A stretch of DNA of 64,000 bases from Candidatus Saccharibacteria bacterium (GTDB taxonomy: Bacteria; Patescibacteriota; Saccharimonadia; Saccharimonadales; Saccharimonadaceae): contig CP066696.1 in the NCBI GenBank assembly GCA_016432585.1, positions 762,113 to 826,112 of the forward strand, given 5' to 3'. A program made the translations under genes and the position numbers. Positions 63,098-64,000 of the stretch are shown piece by piece (position 1 is the stretch's first letter; the number at the start of each line of letters is the position of its first letter). The notes under the pieces are model-generated. The model saw only the letters and a program-made list of their open reading frames with translations. It was not told the origin of the DNA and did not search any database.

Positions 63098-63393
63098 CGA
63101 TGCTCCTCAAAATTATCAACAATAAAATTCGTACAAGTTAGCCCTTCGGCACGAAGTAGCTGCTCTTGCACCTCCCGTCCACCATGAAAACCTGAGGCGA
63201 GCCCACCAAATCTGTTCACAAGACGGTGCCACGGGAGTTCAGTCGGTCCATAATGAGCAATTCCGCCCACGACACGAGATGCATGCGCATGCCCTGCTAG
63301 ACCAGCAAGGTCACCATAGGTTGTCACCTGGCCTTCTGGTACTTGCGCCATAAGATCGCAGACGCGTTTTTGAAAATCGCTCTGAATACCCAT
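63079..63393 (-). CDS. Alkyltransferase-like protein (ATL), no catalytic Cys
   Basis: 104 aa. It has the DNA-binding part of O6-methylguanine methyltransferases (VPEGQVTTYGDLAGLAGHAHASRVVGGI), but the PCHR motif is PWHR, so the accepting Cys is replaced by Trp. ATL proteins bind alkylated guanine and flag it for nucleotide-excision repair. It is 3 nt from thrS and overlaps miaA. Confidence 0.9.
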   Translation of the reverse strand: MGIQSDFQKRVCDLMAQVPEGQVTTYGDLAGLAGHAHASRVVGGIAHYGPTELPWHRLVNRFGGLASGFHGGREVQEQLLRAEGLTCTNFIVDNFEEHRWKPSI

Positions 63394-63396
63394 AGA

Positions 63397-64000
63397 CTAG
63401 ATCTCTTGGAGATACTTCGCAAGATCACCGAGCGCGATCTTTTCTTCACCCGATTGGGTACGGACACTCACTTCGCGTGTCTCTTTATCTTTTGGACCTA
63501 CAATTAACTGCACTGGTATCTTCCAGGCTGTTGCCTCGCGAATTTTTTTGCCTAGCGATTCGTTACGATCGTCTCTGCTAAAGCGTATTTCGTTAAAGCG
63601 TACCGGAGTCATAAGAACCGTGTCTCGAAGCACTTGTTCAATTTCGGCAACGTAGTCGAGAACTGTGTCATTGATAGTAAGAATACGAACTTGTTCTGGA
63701 GCGGCCCACAATGGAAACCAGCCTGCTGTATGTTCGATATAGATACTAAGGAATCGCTCAATAGAGCCAAGCAAAGCACAGTGGATCATAATCGGACGCT
63801 GCTTAGTACCATCCTCGGCGGTGTACTCAAGACCGAATCGCTCCGGCTGGGCGTAATCTAACTGGACAGTTGCAAGCTGCGTTTTGCGCCCAAGGGCGTC
63901 GGTCGCCATAAAGTCCATTTTTGGACCATAAATAGCCGCCTCACCAATACCTATCTCGTACTCAAGGCCAAATTTTTCAGCAAGAGAGTGGATTGAGTTT
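63397..64000 (-). CDS. thrS: Threonyl-tRNA synthetase (partial, N-terminus off the window)
   Basis: About the last 200 residues. Class II core motif 3 appears as IMIHCALLGSIERFLSIYIEH, preceded by EIGIGEAAIYGPKMDFMATDALGRKTQLATVQLDYAQPERF in short blocks. The anticodon-binding domain follows (WAAPEQVRILTIND, RFSRDDRNESLGKKIREA, VQLIVGPKDKE). The frame continues through 64000 and the start is not in the window. Confidence 0.95.
   Translation of the reverse strand, partial: NSIHSLAEKFGLEYEIGIGEAAIYGPKMDFMATDALGRKTQLATVQLDYAQPERFGLEYTAEDGTKQRPIMIHCALLGSIERFLSIYIEHTAGWFPLWAAPEQVRILTINDTVLDYVAEIEQVLRDTVLMTPVRFNEIRFSRDDRNESLGKKIREATAWKIPVQLIVGPKDKETREVSVRTQSGEEKIALGDLAKYLQEI

Overview
The window comes from a Saccharibacteria (TM7, Candidate Phyla Radiation) genome. 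The evidence is the 16S rRNA, which has TM7-type wording throughout, including ACATAAA where most bacteria have ACTCAAA, so the base equivalent to E. coli 912 is U. Supporting signs are the compact, overlapping genes, an rrn locus with insertions in 23S, and protein types usual in this phylum (DUF5663, LPxTG-tailed surface proteins, a large T4SS-type ATPase). TGA works as a stop codon, so the code is the standard bacterial one. No CRISPR array, insertion sequence, integrase or prophage was seen. Gene density is high and most of the window is core genome.

Layout. 0-5 kb: rplU (partial), galU, a CAP-domain membrane protein, a large Ig/FN3-like surface protein and a small MMP-like protease. 5-10 kb: a LiaF-like membrane protein, then ileS with an upstream NUDIX gene, both behind an Ile T-box leader. 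10-21 kb: DoxX/VKOR/thioredoxin-like redox genes, nrdR, ftsZ-ftsA, the MurD-MurL pair, rpsU-yqeY-adk-map, recJ and its regulator, and a phosphoribosyltransferase. 21-25 kb (+ strand): priA, def, fmt. 25-32 kb: an acidic single-pass membrane protein, infB, rpsA, an LPQTG protein, a ROK kinase and an ImmA/IrrE-like protease. 32-36 kb: a secreted or membrane-anchored set (helical anchor protein, DUF3152 protease, M14 carboxypeptidase). 36-42 kb: the rRNA/tRNA locus on the minus strand. 42-47 kb: gyrA and gyrB. 47-53 kb: an LPKTG surface protein and a T4SS-like ATPase cluster. 53-55 kb: RNA-rich, nearly protein-free DNA with tmRNA, a promoter-plus-terminator small RNA and unexplained structure. 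55-58 kb: comM/yifB, infC-rpmI-rplT, rnpB. 58-64 kb: a NUDIX-RNase HI fusion behind a structured RNA, an M50 protease, an HTH-NUDIX protein, rpmB, an MBL protein, miaA, an alkyltransferase-like protein and partial thrS.

How the genes work together. The core is translation (rRNA, three tRNAs, tmRNA, rnpB, infB, infC, S1, S21, L20, L21, L28, L35, ileS, thrS, def, fmt, map, miaA), division (ftsA, ftsZ), peptidoglycan precursor synthesis by the MurD2/MurL-type route, and DNA topology and repair (gyrase, recJ, priA). The accessory part is surface-directed: Ig/FN3 proteins, LPxTG tails, and exported zinc peptidases of a kind common in actinobacteria, which fits an epibiont living on actinobacterial hosts.

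The most notable observations are: (1) the rRNA locus is broken into three transcription units, 16S, tRNA(Ala-Val-Ile) and 23S-5S, with a small membrane-protein gene on the opposite strand between 16S and the tRNAs; (2) many genes have a -10 hexamer only 6-9 nt upstream of the start codon, a leaderless-transcription pattern; (3) the tmRNA has a non-canonical T-loop; (4) there is an Ile T-box with a complete antiterminator bulge; (5) an unassigned 148-nt structured RNA precedes the NUDIX-RNase HI gene; (6) NrdR has lost all its zinc-ribbon cysteines.
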